Of a stretch of 64,000 nt of DNA, positions 37,701-46,193 are shown piece after piece (positions within the stretch are counted from its first letter, which is position 1; every line of letters begins with the position of its first letter). The stretch is taken from assembly GCA_050248495.1 (NCBI GenBank), contig JBFWSG010000016.1:1-64000 (forward strand), read 5' to 3'. This DNA is from DASYDU01 sp050248495 (GTDB taxonomy: Bacteria; Planctomycetota; Planctomycetia; Pirellulales; Lacipirellulaceae). The translations under genes were made by a program, and so were the position numbers. The notes under the pieces are model-generated. The model ran no database searches. It was not told the origin of the DNA and saw only the letters and a list, made by a program, of their open reading frames with translations.

Positions 37701-37918
37701 ATGCCGGAATCCAATTCGCCATGGGCAATCTCCGATAGATCGAGTCGCAGCCCGGCCTGCAACTGCTCCGCATCCGGCCCGTGGCAGGTGAAACACTTGT
37801 CGGAGAGAATCGGCCGAATCTGGCGGTTGAAGTTGATCGTGGGCTCGGCCGCCGCCGCAGGGCGAGCGGCAACCCAAAGTGCGGCGACCGCCGCGAGGAT
37901 CGCCATCGCGCGGCTCAT
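34757..37918 (-). CDS. PSCyt1-DUF1549-LamG-DUF1553 protein, copy 1
   Basis: 1053 residues after the ATG at 37918, which has a GAAGG site and a signal peptide (MAILAAVAALWVAARPAAAA). The PSCyt1 cytochrome-like motif is CFTCHGPDAEQ; DUF1549 follows (LDLARYADSDGYEKDGHR, CAECHDHKFDP), then an inserted concanavalin-type LamG domain (about 395-640) and DUF1553 (NRFWAICFGNGLVNTPNDFG). CxxCH motifs suggest haem binding, though the planctomycete family is not characterised. Paired with the DUF1501 gene downstream; LamG implies carbohydrate or surface contact. Confidence 0.9.
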   Translation of the reverse strand: MSRAMAILAAVAALWVAARPAAAAEPTINFNRQIRPILSDKCFTCHGPDAEQLQAGLRLDLSEIAHGELDSGMTAIVAGDPDASELVRRVESDDEAERMPPVDSQKSLTADEKKLLRQWIAEGGEYTPHWSFVPPRKPPVPDLPGDTWSRNDIDRFVLKRLRDDGLTPSPEADRRTLIRRVSFDLTGLPPTIAEVDAFLADDQPGAFERVVDRLLASPRYGERMAVHWLDLARYADSDGYEKDGHRDMWPFRDWVIRAFNSNKPFDQFTIEQLAGDMLPNATRDEKIASAFNRNNPTTSEAGSDPEEYAAKYAIDRATTTSVVWFGLTMQCAECHDHKFDPVTTEDFYRLFAFFNQIPEIPLYDGTDCPPTMAVPSSEQEARRGQLDSQIAEAKADLEATASNFLNADSEGEWRSSLLAEFLFDEDDSRGCQNTAAATNHGVLQPLAAASTNQDAGAKKAAGIAGKGWHFDGDGVLECAGELPLDFERGFSYGAWVKPTPQGGVVISKTDSAQGNRGFDLYLQGGKALVHLIDTWPGAVLKVTSAGNYVPDQWLHVMVVWDGRDAADSIQLYFNGLPQPVTVDIDARPLRSLANDAPLRIGSRPAGESAFHGEIDEVRVFNRPLSDQEVVNVVGSKIRGLLALGPDQRDGEQSRVTAAFCRDSLLVPATESQRNELTSLEKQAAELQKQIPKLRIMQQVPEPKPTYILVRGDYRNHGKQVTPAIPAVLGKLSTASESDRLALARWMVGNENPLTARVTINRFWAICFGNGLVNTPNDFGSQGEWPSHPQLLDWLASEFVDSGWDVKAMLRLIVTSSTYRQSSVATPALVERDPQNRLLARGPRQRLPAEMVRDNVLAVSGLLHEQLGGPSVYPYHPAGLWEEMAWADSPWKTWPQSTGDDLHRRGLYTFWKRSVLHPALAIFDAPTRNVCEVARSTTNTPLQAFATLNETSFVESARALAERMMTEGDGSEPNLVDHGYLLVLSRHPSAKEQQVLVDLYQDMQRRFSEHPEDATALLKVGEASRPQQLDPVKLAAWTTVAQVILNLDESLTKE

Positions 37919-37968
37919 GGAGCACCTTCGTTGTTGCGCTACCAAGTGCATGATTCTCTCTGCAAGAT

Positions 37969-39414
37969 CTAGGCGATGATATCGTGTACGACTTCGCCGT
38001 GGACGTCGGTGAGGCGGAAGTCGCGGCCGCTGTAGCGGAACGTCAAGCGCGTGTGATCCAGACCGAGCAGGTACAGCAGCGTGGCGTGCAAGTCGTACAT
38101 GCTGACGCGCTTCTCGACCGAGTAGTAACCGAAGTCGTCCGTTGCGCCGTGGGCGATGCCGCCTTTGACGCCCCCGCCCGCCATCCACATCGTGAAGCCG
38201 TACGGATTATGGTCCCGGCCGTTATTGCCTTCGCCGACGGGCGTGCGGCCGAACTCGGTGCCCCAAATAACGAGCGTCTCGTCCAATAGCCCGCGCTGTT
38301 TCAAATCCGTGATCAACGCGGCGATCGGCCGGTCGACCTCGCCGGCGTTCTTTTCGTGGCCGTTCTTGAGATCGCTGTGTTGGTCCCATTTGTAGCTGTG
38401 CGAGCACTGAACGAAGCGCACTCCGCGCTCGACGAGCCGGCGGGCCAGCAGGCACTGGCGGCCATAGTTGTCGGTGGGCTCTTCGTTGATTCCGTAGAGC
38501 TTGAGCGTGGCCGGCGTCTCCTCTTCGATGCCAAGCACGGCCGGGGCTTCCATCTGCATCCGGAAGGCCAGCTCAAACGACTGAATGCGGGCTTCGAGCC
38601 GCGAATCGGTCGGCGCGTGGGCGGCGTAAGAGCGATTGAATTGCTGTAACAAATCGAGCTGCTCGCGTTCCAATCGATCGGTCGGTTCGGCGCGCTGGAG
38701 GTTGCGGATGCCAGCCCGCTTCATGGGTGTGGTGTAATCGCCGACCGGCGTGCCTTGATAGGCGGCCGGCAAGAAGCCGGAGCCGTAGAGTTGTTGCGCT
38801 CCGTGCATCATCGGCGGCGAGATCGTGACGAAGGCCGGCAAATCGTCGTTCTCGCTCCCCAGGCCGTAAGAAATCCAGGCTCCCATGCTGGGCCGCGGAA
38901 ACACGGCCGAGCCCGTGTGGAGTTGCAAAATCGCGCCGCCGTGGTCCACTTGCTCGGCGAACATCGATCGGACGATGCACAGGTCGTCCACCACTGAGCC
39001 GACATGCGGAAACAAATCGCTCACCGGCAGCCCGCTCTGGCCGTACTGGCGAAACGTCCACGGCGAACGCATCAAATTGCCGACCTGGTTGAATTGCAGC
39101 GGTGTGTCGAAGGGCAGGGGCTTGCCGTCCATCTTGGTGAGCTGCGGCTTCGGGTCGAACGTATCGAGGTGCGAGACGCCGCCATGCATGAACAGGAAAA
39201 TCACGCGTTTGGCGCGCGGAGCGAAATGGGGCATGCCCAGCAGCGTGGCAGGAGTCTGCGCGGCCTGCAGCTGGGACGCCGTATTCTGCAGCATGCCCAA
39301 CAGCGCCACGTGCCCAAAGCCGCACGCCGCCGAGCGGAGCAACTGCCGACGCGACAAGCGTTCCCCAGCGGGTGAATCGCTCTGACCATGATGTGGGAAG
39401 CCGCATCCAGACAT
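37969..39414 (-). CDS. DUF1501 (sulfatase/phosphatase-fold) protein, copy 2
   Basis: 481 residues from an ATG at 39414, five bases after the previous stop, with a GGAG site overlapping that gene. A twin-arginine signal is visible (RLSRRQLLRSAACGFGHVALLGML). Core motifs are as in copy 1: RVIFLFMHGGVSHLDTFDPKP, VIWGTEFGRTP, GRDHNPYGFTMWMAGGG. Function unknown. The close coupling to the DUF1549/1553 gene upstream repeats the arrangement of the first pair. Confidence 0.9.
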   Translation of the reverse strand: MSGCGFPHHGQSDSPAGERLSRRQLLRSAACGFGHVALLGMLQNTASQLQAAQTPATLLGMPHFAPRAKRVIFLFMHGGVSHLDTFDPKPQLTKMDGKPLPFDTPLQFNQVGNLMRSPWTFRQYGQSGLPVSDLFPHVGSVVDDLCIVRSMFAEQVDHGGAILQLHTGSAVFPRPSMGAWISYGLGSENDDLPAFVTISPPMMHGAQQLYGSGFLPAAYQGTPVGDYTTPMKRAGIRNLQRAEPTDRLEREQLDLLQQFNRSYAAHAPTDSRLEARIQSFELAFRMQMEAPAVLGIEEETPATLKLYGINEEPTDNYGRQCLLARRLVERGVRFVQCSHSYKWDQHSDLKNGHEKNAGEVDRPIAALITDLKQRGLLDETLVIWGTEFGRTPVGEGNNGRDHNPYGFTMWMAGGGVKGGIAHGATDDFGYYSVEKRVSMYDLHATLLYLLGLDHTRLTFRYSGRDFRLTDVHGEVVHDIIA

Positions 39415-39419
39415 CGCGC

Positions 39420-42395
39420 TCACTCCAAATACATGAACTCGTTTGAGCAGAGCAGCGTCTGACAGAACGCCCGCCAGGCAAATAGCTCCGGCACGTCGTT
39501 CGCTTTCCAGTGGCACTCCTCGAACATGCCAAACCTCCGCCGCACATCGCCCTCGTCGAGCACGCGATCGTAGAGCGCGACATGGTCGATCCCGCCGCGG
39601 AACCATTCGTTCCGATCGCCGCGAGCACCGATCACCAGCGGCAGATTGAACGGGCGCAGCGCGGCGCCGGTTTCCGCCTCGTGGACCTTGCGGCCGTTGA
39701 CGTACAGCACCCGCCGCCCGCCGCCGATCGTGGCCAGCACGTGCGTCCAGCGATCGCTGCGAACGACTGCTTGTGAGTCGGCCACAACGACTCTGCCACC
39801 CGCATTCGGAGGGTAGAATTCATAAAAGGGGTAGTTCGCCTGTTGGTCGCCCGCGCCGCGCGTTTCGATTCCCATCCGCCAGAGCCGCCCTTCCGGACCG
39901 TCGGCGCCGGCGGCCGTCGCGGTGCGGAAGTCCGTCGGCTTCATCCAGAACTCGATCGAGAGCGACCGGCCGACGTTGGATTCGCGCGGCGGGAGATCGA
40001 CGCGGAGTGCTTGCGATGCACCATCGAACTCGACGCCGTCGAATCGGTAATAGCCCAAGAGGCCGGTTTCCTGCCGAGTCGCCTGGTCGTAGTGTTCCCG
40101 GGCGGCCTTGATCAGCTCTGCCGGATCGCGCGCCGGCGATGAATCCGCTTGGATTTGCTCCTGATACGAGGCCAGAAAGTCCATGACGGCCTGATGCTCG
40201 GCGGCGGTCGCGTCGCGTCCAAGAACGGCGCGGTAGGCATTGTCGATCGCCACGTGCTGCCAATCTTCCGGCTTGGCATCCGGAAGTTGGCTCAGCAGAT
40301 AAGCCGCCAGGTCTTGAGCACGGTCGCGCACGAACGGACTGTTCAGCAGGAACAAAGCCTGCGGCGCAACGGTCGTTTCGCCACGGACGGCGGTCGGCGC
40401 CTGTTCGTTGGCGACGTCGAACAGCTTGAGAATCTCGGGGCGCGCGTTGCGGAGGATCGGCAGATAGATGCTCCGCCGCGCCGACTGGAAAGGCGGAAAC
40501 GGATCGCGATTCGAAATGTCGACGACGTACAGCTTGCGCGTTTCGTCGCCGGGTTGATAACCTTCGGTGAACAGCGTGCCTCCGGCCGACCGATCGAGTC
40601 CGCCGGTCACGGCGAGCATCGAATCGCGGACTTCCTCGGCCCGCAGGCGCCGCCGCGGCATCCGCCAGAGCAAGTGATTTTCGGGATCGACCGCCGCGGA
40701 TGCGGCATTTTCCAGGCACGCTTGCTGGTAGGTGCTCGATAGGAGCATCAGCCGGTGCATGGCCTTGATCGACCAGCCGTTGTCGACGAAGCGCGCGGCG
40801 AGCCAATCCAATAGGTCCGGATGGGTGGGCAGCTCGCCGACGCGGCCGAAGTTATCGCTGGTGGCGACAATCCCGCGCCCGAAATGATGCTGCCAGATGC
40901 GATTGACCATCACTCGCGCGGTGAGCGGGTTTGTAGCGCTGGCGATCCAACGCGCCAGCTCGAGACGTCCGCTGCCGCTGGTTTGGATCGCGGCATGCCC
41001 TTCGCCCGCGATGATTTGCAGGAAACGCCGCGGGGCTTCGGCTCCGAGCGATCGATAATTGCCGCGCAAGTGAATCTGCAGATTCTTCGGGTCGGGAAGA
41101 TCCTCGACCGTCATCACTTCCGCGGGCTCGCCGTCGGGGGCCGCGATGTCCTTTTCGCACCACTTCGAGTCGGGCGCGGCGTCGGCCATGACTTTCGTGC
41201 TGGTCAGAATTCCGGCCAGGGAATAATAGTCGGCCGTGGGAATCGGATCGAACTTGTGGTCGTGGCAACGGGCACAGCCGAGCGTGAGCCCCAGCATCGA
41301 AACGCCGATCGTGTGGACCTGTTCGTCCGCGATCTCCAGGAGCATTTGATGCTTGTCGCGCATCACGACTGGCTTGGGGCCAACTTGCAGGAATCCGGTG
41401 GCGACGACGCGGTCGAAGTCCTGTTGAGCGTCGCCGGACTTGGGCAACAAGTCTCCGGCCAGCTGCTCGACGAGGAATTTGTCGTACGGCTTATCGGCGT
41501 TGAACGAGCGAACAACGTAGTCGCGGTAGCGCCAGGCGTGCAGATACGCGTTGTTGCCGTCGTGGCCGGCCGATTCCGCGAACCGCACCGCGTCCAGCCA
41601 GTGTTGTCCCCACTTTTCGCCGTATTGGGGCGACGCCAGCAGGCGATCGACGACCTTGGCAAAGGCATCGGGTGAATTGTCGGCAATAAATGCGGCAAGT
41701 TCCTCGCTCGTCGGAGGCAATCCAGTGAGATCGTAAGTCACTCGCCGCAGCAAGGTGCGTTTGTCGGCCGGCGGCGACGGGCCGATGCCGGCCGCTTCCA
41801 AGCGCGCGAGGATGAAATGGTCAATTGGATTTCGCGGCCAAGCCGCGTTGGTCACTGGCGGCTGCGACGGATCGCGGACTCTCTGAAACGCCCAGTAGGC
41901 CTTCTGCTCGGGAGTAAAATGCGCGGTGGCCGAAGGAGTCGCTGCACCGGTGCTTGGCGTCTGCCTCTTTTCATAGCCGGGCCAGACAGCGCCCTCGCGC
42001 ACCCACTGTTCGAGCGCCGCGACGGCTTCGGGTGGCAGCCGGTCGTCCGGCGGCATCTGCATTTCCGCCGTGCCTCGGACGAGTTGAATCAAGCGGCTAT
42101 GCTCCGGATCGCCGGGAACGACGAGTGCGCCGGCACCTGAAATGCCCAGAATCTTGTCGGGCACGTCGAGCCGCACGTCGGCTTCTTGCGTGTCTTCCCC
42201 GTGACAGACGGTGCAATGCTCGGCGAAGATCGGGCGGACGACGCGCTCGAAGTGTTCCGCCGCTTTGCTAGCGGCAAGTTTGCCGTCTGGCGCGGCTTCG
42301 TCGGCATATAAGGCTTCGGTTGCCGACAGAGCGCCCCCGGCCAAGGCGAATGCCAGTGCGCAGGACCTCAGTATTTCCGCCGTTTCATACCGCAT
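39420..42395 (-). CDS. PSCyt1-DUF1549-DUF1553 protein with a C-terminal LamG insert, copy 2
   Basis: 991 residues, signal peptide (LRSCALAFALAGGALSA). PSCyt1 motif HCTVCHGEDTQ, then DUF1549 (LDAVRFAESAGHDGNN, CARCHDHKFDP) and DUF1553 (NRIWQHHFGRGIVATSDNFG). Unlike copy 1, the LamG-like domain lies near the C terminus, inside DUF1553, whose usual closing segment (CQTLLCSNEFMYLE) follows it. This is the first gene of the long minus-strand cluster and lies 82 bp downstream of operator site 2 with a good promoter. Confidence 0.9.
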   Translation of the reverse strand: MRYETAEILRSCALAFALAGGALSATEALYADEAAPDGKLAASKAAEHFERVVRPIFAEHCTVCHGEDTQEADVRLDVPDKILGISGAGALVVPGDPEHSRLIQLVRGTAEMQMPPDDRLPPEAVAALEQWVREGAVWPGYEKRQTPSTGAATPSATAHFTPEQKAYWAFQRVRDPSQPPVTNAAWPRNPIDHFILARLEAAGIGPSPPADKRTLLRRVTYDLTGLPPTSEELAAFIADNSPDAFAKVVDRLLASPQYGEKWGQHWLDAVRFAESAGHDGNNAYLHAWRYRDYVVRSFNADKPYDKFLVEQLAGDLLPKSGDAQQDFDRVVATGFLQVGPKPVVMRDKHQMLLEIADEQVHTIGVSMLGLTLGCARCHDHKFDPIPTADYYSLAGILTSTKVMADAAPDSKWCEKDIAAPDGEPAEVMTVEDLPDPKNLQIHLRGNYRSLGAEAPRRFLQIIAGEGHAAIQTSGSGRLELARWIASATNPLTARVMVNRIWQHHFGRGIVATSDNFGRVGELPTHPDLLDWLAARFVDNGWSIKAMHRLMLLSSTYQQACLENAASAAVDPENHLLWRMPRRRLRAEEVRDSMLAVTGGLDRSAGGTLFTEGYQPGDETRKLYVVDISNRDPFPPFQSARRSIYLPILRNARPEILKLFDVANEQAPTAVRGETTVAPQALFLLNSPFVRDRAQDLAAYLLSQLPDAKPEDWQHVAIDNAYRAVLGRDATAAEHQAVMDFLASYQEQIQADSSPARDPAELIKAAREHYDQATRQETGLLGYYRFDGVEFDGASQALRVDLPPRESNVGRSLSIEFWMKPTDFRTATAAGADGPEGRLWRMGIETRGAGDQQANYPFYEFYPPNAGGRVVVADSQAVVRSDRWTHVLATIGGGRRVLYVNGRKVHEAETGAALRPFNLPLVIGARGDRNEWFRGGIDHVALYDRVLDEGDVRRRFGMFEECHWKANDVPELFAWRAFCQTLLCSNEFMYLE

Positions 42396-42477
42396 GGACC
42401 GAAGAGCTCTACGCGTGAAGCGGAATCGAGCTGGGCGACGGCCGCAACCGACGGGCCGCCCAAGTCGCGGTCAAAAT

Positions 42478-42501
42478 TGGACTTTTAGCAATAAAAGATA
42501 A
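42478..42501. promoter_or_regulatory. 24-bp palindromic operator, site 2
   Basis: TGGACTTTTA-GCAA-TAAAAGATAA. The left half and centre match the consensus; the inner five bases of the right half are symmetric (CTTTT/AAAAG) but the outer part has diverged. It overlaps the -10 of the long minus-strand cluster by two bases. Confidence 0.7.
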
Positions 42502-42528
42502 TCTAGTCGAAGGCGGCCTATTTGACAA
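42500..42528 (-). promoter_or_regulatory. Predicted sigma-70 promoter of the minus-strand catabolic cluster
   Basis: On the minus strand TTGTCA (42523-42528) and TAGATT (42500-42505) are 17 bp apart and drive leftward into the DUF1549/1553 gene at 42395. Operator site 2 begins at the -10 and covers the expected start, the same geometry as at site 1 and site 5. Confidence 0.6.
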
Positions 42529-42608
42529 CCCTTTGGCAGTTGGGGGCCAAAAAAGCCGAGAAATCCGACTCGCTGGAGCGACCCGTGCGCCGCAGCGGAG
42601 GGGAAGAA

Positions 42609-43409
42609 TCAGCTCGGCTGGTTCAGCTGCCGCAGCTGATCGTCGTCGCCGAAGAACATCGGTCGCAGCGACAGTCCCCCGTCCACCACCACCTCCGCCC
42701 CCGTGGTGTAGCCCGATACGGCGTCGGAGAGCAGGAACGCGGCCGCGGTCCCGCATTCACGTGTCTCACCGAAGCGACGCAACGGAATCTGCTGCGTGAG
42801 CTGCTGCTCGATCGCCTCTGGGATGTTGGAGGTGAGCCGCGTGCGATAGTGCCCGGGCACCAGCAGGTTGGCGCGGATCCCGTGCTGCGCCAATTCGATG
42901 GCCAGATTCTGGACGATGGCCTTGAGGCCGAACTTCGTGATGCGATAGACGGTTTCGGTCGGGCCCGGCGTGTACATCGAGGTGCTGCCCACGACCAGGA
43001 TGGCGCCGGTGCCGCGGGAAACCATGTGTTTCGCAGCCTCGCGGCAACTCCACAAGCAGGCCGACAGATTCGTATCGAGCACGCGGCGGAACGCATCGGT
43101 ATCGATCCGCGAAATTGCCTGATGCATTGCCTGGGCGGCGTTGTTGATGAACAGGTCGAGGTGGCCAAAGCGGGTGATCGTTTCGCTGATCATGCGGACG
43201 ACGTCGTCCTCGCGACTGACATCGGCAGTGATGGCCAGTTCCGGCCGGTCGGTCGCGGAATCAGGTAGAGCCGCCAACTCCGCGTCCGGGTGGCGGCTGG
43301 CGACCGCCACGTGGACTCCTTCGGCGGAGAGTGCCTGGGCAATCGCCAAACCGATTCCGCTCGTGCCCCCGGTCACGAGGGCCGTCTTTCCGCGCAGTTT
43401 CAGATCCAT
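42609..43409 (-). CDS. Short-chain dehydrogenase/reductase (SDR)
   Basis: 266 residues from ATG 43409, classical SDR length. Cofactor motif TGGTSGIG at 13-20, NNAAQ, catalytic Ser in VGSTSMY and the YRITK Tyr/Lys pair are all present, with the C-terminal GAEVVVDGGLSL. It oxidises or reduces a hydroxyl/keto group with NAD(P). It is codirectional with the cluster at 42395 but separated by the operator region (213 bp), so it may be transcribed separately. Confidence 0.9.
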   Translation of the reverse strand: MDLKLRGKTALVTGGTSGIGLAIAQALSAEGVHVAVASRHPDAELAALPDSATDRPELAITADVSREDDVVRMISETITRFGHLDLFINNAAQAMHQAISRIDTDAFRRVLDTNLSACLWSCREAAKHMVSRGTGAILVVGSTSMYTPGPTETVYRITKFGLKAIVQNLAIELAQHGIRANLLVPGHYRTRLTSNIPEAIEQQLTQQIPLRRFGETRECGTAAAFLLSDAVSGYTTGAEVVVDGGLSLRPMFFGDDDQLRQLNQPS

Positions 43410-43549
43410 AATCAAAATGCCCTGGCGATCAAAACACGCGCCGGCGCGCAACCGTTTCGCCGCGCGCACCCAATGGCGAACGCAAAAAAAGTTTTACCGC
43501 GAAAGCGGCAAAAGACTAGCGAGTTTGTGGGAACACGAGTATCATAACA

Positions 43550-43573
43550 TTAACATTTATTGCGAAAAAGCCA
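43550..43573. promoter_or_regulatory. 24-bp palindromic operator, site 3
   Basis: Read on the minus strand: TGGCTTTTTC-GCAA-TAAATGTTAA. It keeps the GCAATAAA core and TGG end of the consensus. On the plus strand it abuts a TAACAT (43545-43550), close to a TATCAT at 43540, possible -10 elements of the GH116 gene that starts 111 bp downstream. I see no clear -35. Confidence 0.55.
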
Positions 43574-43683
43574 ATTTCTCCGACGAGGTTGGGCGGATTT
43601 TCGCGGCGGTCGCGGCTTCAATGGCCGCGTGGGTTGCTCTCCAATCGAAGGCGTGCCTTCTCTCTCCAATGGCGGGAGGTCCG

Positions 43684-46182
43684 ATGTTTCTTCAGCGTTT
43701 CTTGGTACTCGTGGTCGCGTTGTCTGCCGGCGCGGGGTTCACCGAAAAAGGGAGTGCGGCGGCTCCGGCGGCCGGTGGCGCCGCGGATTCGCGTTACTTC
43801 CCAGCCGGCATCCTCCACGCCACCTGGCAGGAGTTTCCGGTGGCCGGCTATCAGATGCCGATCACGGGTGTGGTCTATCGCGGTCTCCCACGGCCCACTT
43901 GCGGCATGCCGCTCGGCGGACTGGATACGGGCTGCATCGACATCGAACCGAACGGCATGCTCGGCTATGCGACAGTGTTCAACCACCTGATCCATCCGCG
44001 GCTGCTCTACAACGCGCCGTTTTTGGCGCTGAGCGTGGGAGGCGAAACGCGGCTGCTGGCGACCGACACGCTGGCCAAGGCGGACCGCCCCGTGGCGAAC
44101 GAAACGGCGGTCTTTCCGCCGACCGACTACACGCCGCGGTTCAGCCCGCTGCCGATCCAGGGCGTCAAGCTCGCCAAATCGATCGACTATTTCGGACATT
44201 ACCCGATCGTCGACATGGAATACGACACCGACTTGCCGGTGCAGGTTGGCATGCGGGCTTGGTCTCCGTTCCTGCCCGGTGATGCAGCGACATCGATGCT
44301 CCCGGCGGCGGTGTTTGAGTTCACGCTGCGAAACCCCAGCCAAAAGGCGCAGCGCGGCACGCTAGTGTTCAATTTCCCCGGCTTTTCCGCAGCCGACATT
44401 GCAGAGCAAGTGAAATCCACGCGTGAGAAGCAATCGGGCGCGGTCGACGGCGTGCTGGTTTCTTCGCAGCAGAAGAATGGCTCACACGACATGAGCTACG
44501 TGTTGGCGTCCATCGACGGCAACAAGAGTATCCGCACCGGCGGCTCGTTGCAGCTCGACGGGAAAGCGTGGAACAACGTCGAGAAGGAACTGCCGGCCGC
44601 GACGGACGAAAACTCCGGGGCATCGCTAGCCCTGGATTTCGAGATCGCGCCGGGTGCGACGCAGACGCGACGGATCGTGCTGGCCTGGCACGCGCCAACT
44701 TGGAACGCCAGCGGGGCGCCGGGCAAGGCGGACGCCCGGGAATTCACCCACATGTATGCCAAGCATTACGCGAGCGCCATGGCGGCGGCGGACCGCATCG
44801 CCAAGGACCACGACACATTGCTCAAGCGCGTGATCGCCTGGCAGTCGGAAGTGTATCGCACGGACGGCCTGCCGGGCTGGCTCGCCGATTGCTTGATCAA
44901 CAACCTGCACCTAGTGACGGAAACGGGCGTGTGGGGGCAAGGCGTCGGCCCGTTGTCGGAATTCGCCGAAGGTGGCTTGTTCGGGATGAACGAATGCCCG
45001 CGCGGTTGCCCGCAGATTGAGTGCATTCCCTGCAGTTTTTACGGCAACATGCCGGTCGTGTACTTCTTCCCTGAAGCGGCCCTCTCGACGTTGCGCGGTT
45101 ACCGGCAGTTTCAGCAAACCGATGGTCGGCCACCTTGGATCTTCGGTGGCGTCACGGCCATCGACAAGAAGAATCAGAATCCCTACGACATGACGGCTCC
45201 CGACAAGGGCTACCAGACGGTGCTCAACGCCGCCTGCTACATCGTGATGGCGGACCGCTATTGGCAAACTTGCGGCGATGACAAAGTTCTCAAGGACTTC
45301 TATCCATCGCTCAAGCGGGCCAACGACTTTTCGATGAACTTGCGGCCGAAGTTTGGTCTGTCGCAAGTCATGTCGATGCCCGAACCAGGCACCGATGGGC
45401 ACGGCCTGGGCGACACCGAATGGTTCGAGGCCCCGGAGCCGGGGTGGAAAGGCTACGTGACGCATGCCGGCGGCGTACGGATGGCGCAGGTGCAGATCAT
45501 GCGCCGCATGGCAGAAGCGATGGGCGACACCGAGTACGTGGAAAAGTGCGATCAGTGGCTCACCGCCGGGGCGGACGTGCTGGAAAACAAGCTCTGGAAC
45601 GGTCGCTACTATCTCAATTTCAATGATCCGGAAGGAAAAACGAAATCGGACCTGATCTTCGGCTACCAGCTCGACGGCGAATGGATTTCCGATAGCCATG
45701 GCGTAGCGAGCGTGTTCCCTGCACCGCGCATGAAGACGACTCTGGCCACGATTCGCGACGCCAACGTCGCGCTGAGCCAATCGGGCGCGACCAACTATGC
45801 GACGCCCGAAGGCAAGGCAGCGAAGGTCGGCGGTTACGGCACCTACGGCTATTTCCCGCCCGAGCTGATGATGCTCGCCATGAACTACATGTACGAGGGC
45901 GAACGGGAATTTGGCCTGGAGCTGCTGCATCGCTGCATGCAGAACATCGTCTGCCAGTGGGGCTACACCTGGGACGCGCCGAACACGATCCGCGGCGACA
46001 TGGACACCGGCCAGCGGCACTTCGGCGCCGATTATTACCAGAACATGATGCTCTGGTTCGTGCCGGCGGCATTGGCGGATCAGGACATGGTCGGGCCGAC
46101 GAAAAACGGCGGCCTGGTCCAGCGCGTGATTCAGGCCGCGCGGGGCGAATCGCCGCAAATCGACGCCCTTTCGGACCAGTGA
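43684..46182 (+). CDS. Secreted GH116 (GBA2-type) glycoside hydrolase, paralogue 2
   Basis: 832 residues; start fixed by GGGAGG four bases before the ATG (the open frame extends to 43141 without one). Signal peptide (RFLVLVVALSAGAGF). Same fold as the copy at 24975: GMPLGGLDTGCIDIEPNG, likely nucleophile Glu437 in MNECPRGCP, and the second catalytic segment KSDLIFGYQLDGEW with Asp656 and Asp664. As in paralogue 1, the position of the GBA2 acid/base Asp is not Asp (Tyr here). First gene of a plus-strand set with a LEPR-XLL protein and a PQQ propeller. Confidence 0.84.
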   Translation: MFLQRFLVLVVALSAGAGFTEKGSAAAPAAGGAADSRYFPAGILHATWQEFPVAGYQMPITGVVYRGLPRPTCGMPLGGLDTGCIDIEPNGMLGYATVFNHLIHPRLLYNAPFLALSVGGETRLLATDTLAKADRPVANETAVFPPTDYTPRFSPLPIQGVKLAKSIDYFGHYPIVDMEYDTDLPVQVGMRAWSPFLPGDAATSMLPAAVFEFTLRNPSQKAQRGTLVFNFPGFSAADIAEQVKSTREKQSGAVDGVLVSSQQKNGSHDMSYVLASIDGNKSIRTGGSLQLDGKAWNNVEKELPAATDENSGASLALDFEIAPGATQTRRIVLAWHAPTWNASGAPGKADAREFTHMYAKHYASAMAAADRIAKDHDTLLKRVIAWQSEVYRTDGLPGWLADCLINNLHLVTETGVWGQGVGPLSEFAEGGLFGMNECPRGCPQIECIPCSFYGNMPVVYFFPEAALSTLRGYRQFQQTDGRPPWIFGGVTAIDKKNQNPYDMTAPDKGYQTVLNAACYIVMADRYWQTCGDDKVLKDFYPSLKRANDFSMNLRPKFGLSQVMSMPEPGTDGHGLGDTEWFEAPEPGWKGYVTHAGGVRMAQVQIMRRMAEAMGDTEYVEKCDQWLTAGADVLENKLWNGRYYLNFNDPEGKTKSDLIFGYQLDGEWISDSHGVASVFPAPRMKTTLATIRDANVALSQSGATNYATPEGKAAKVGGYGTYGYFPPELMMLAMNYMYEGEREFGLELLHRCMQNIVCQWGYTWDAPNTIRGDMDTGQRHFGADYYQNMMLWFVPAALADQDMVGPTKNGGLVQRVIQAARGESPQIDALSDQ

Positions 46183-46193
46183 GGCCAAGCGCG

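Noticed and set aside
42396..42608. Mobile-element boundary or attachment site near the SDR/DUF1549 junction
   Set aside because: No transposase, integrase or terminal repeat is visible; the A/T-rich patch is explained by the promoter and operator at 42478-42528.
44911..46188. 425-residue minus-strand open frame opposite the second GH116 gene
   Set aside because: It is the reverse of a strongly supported GH116 domain and has no motif of its own.
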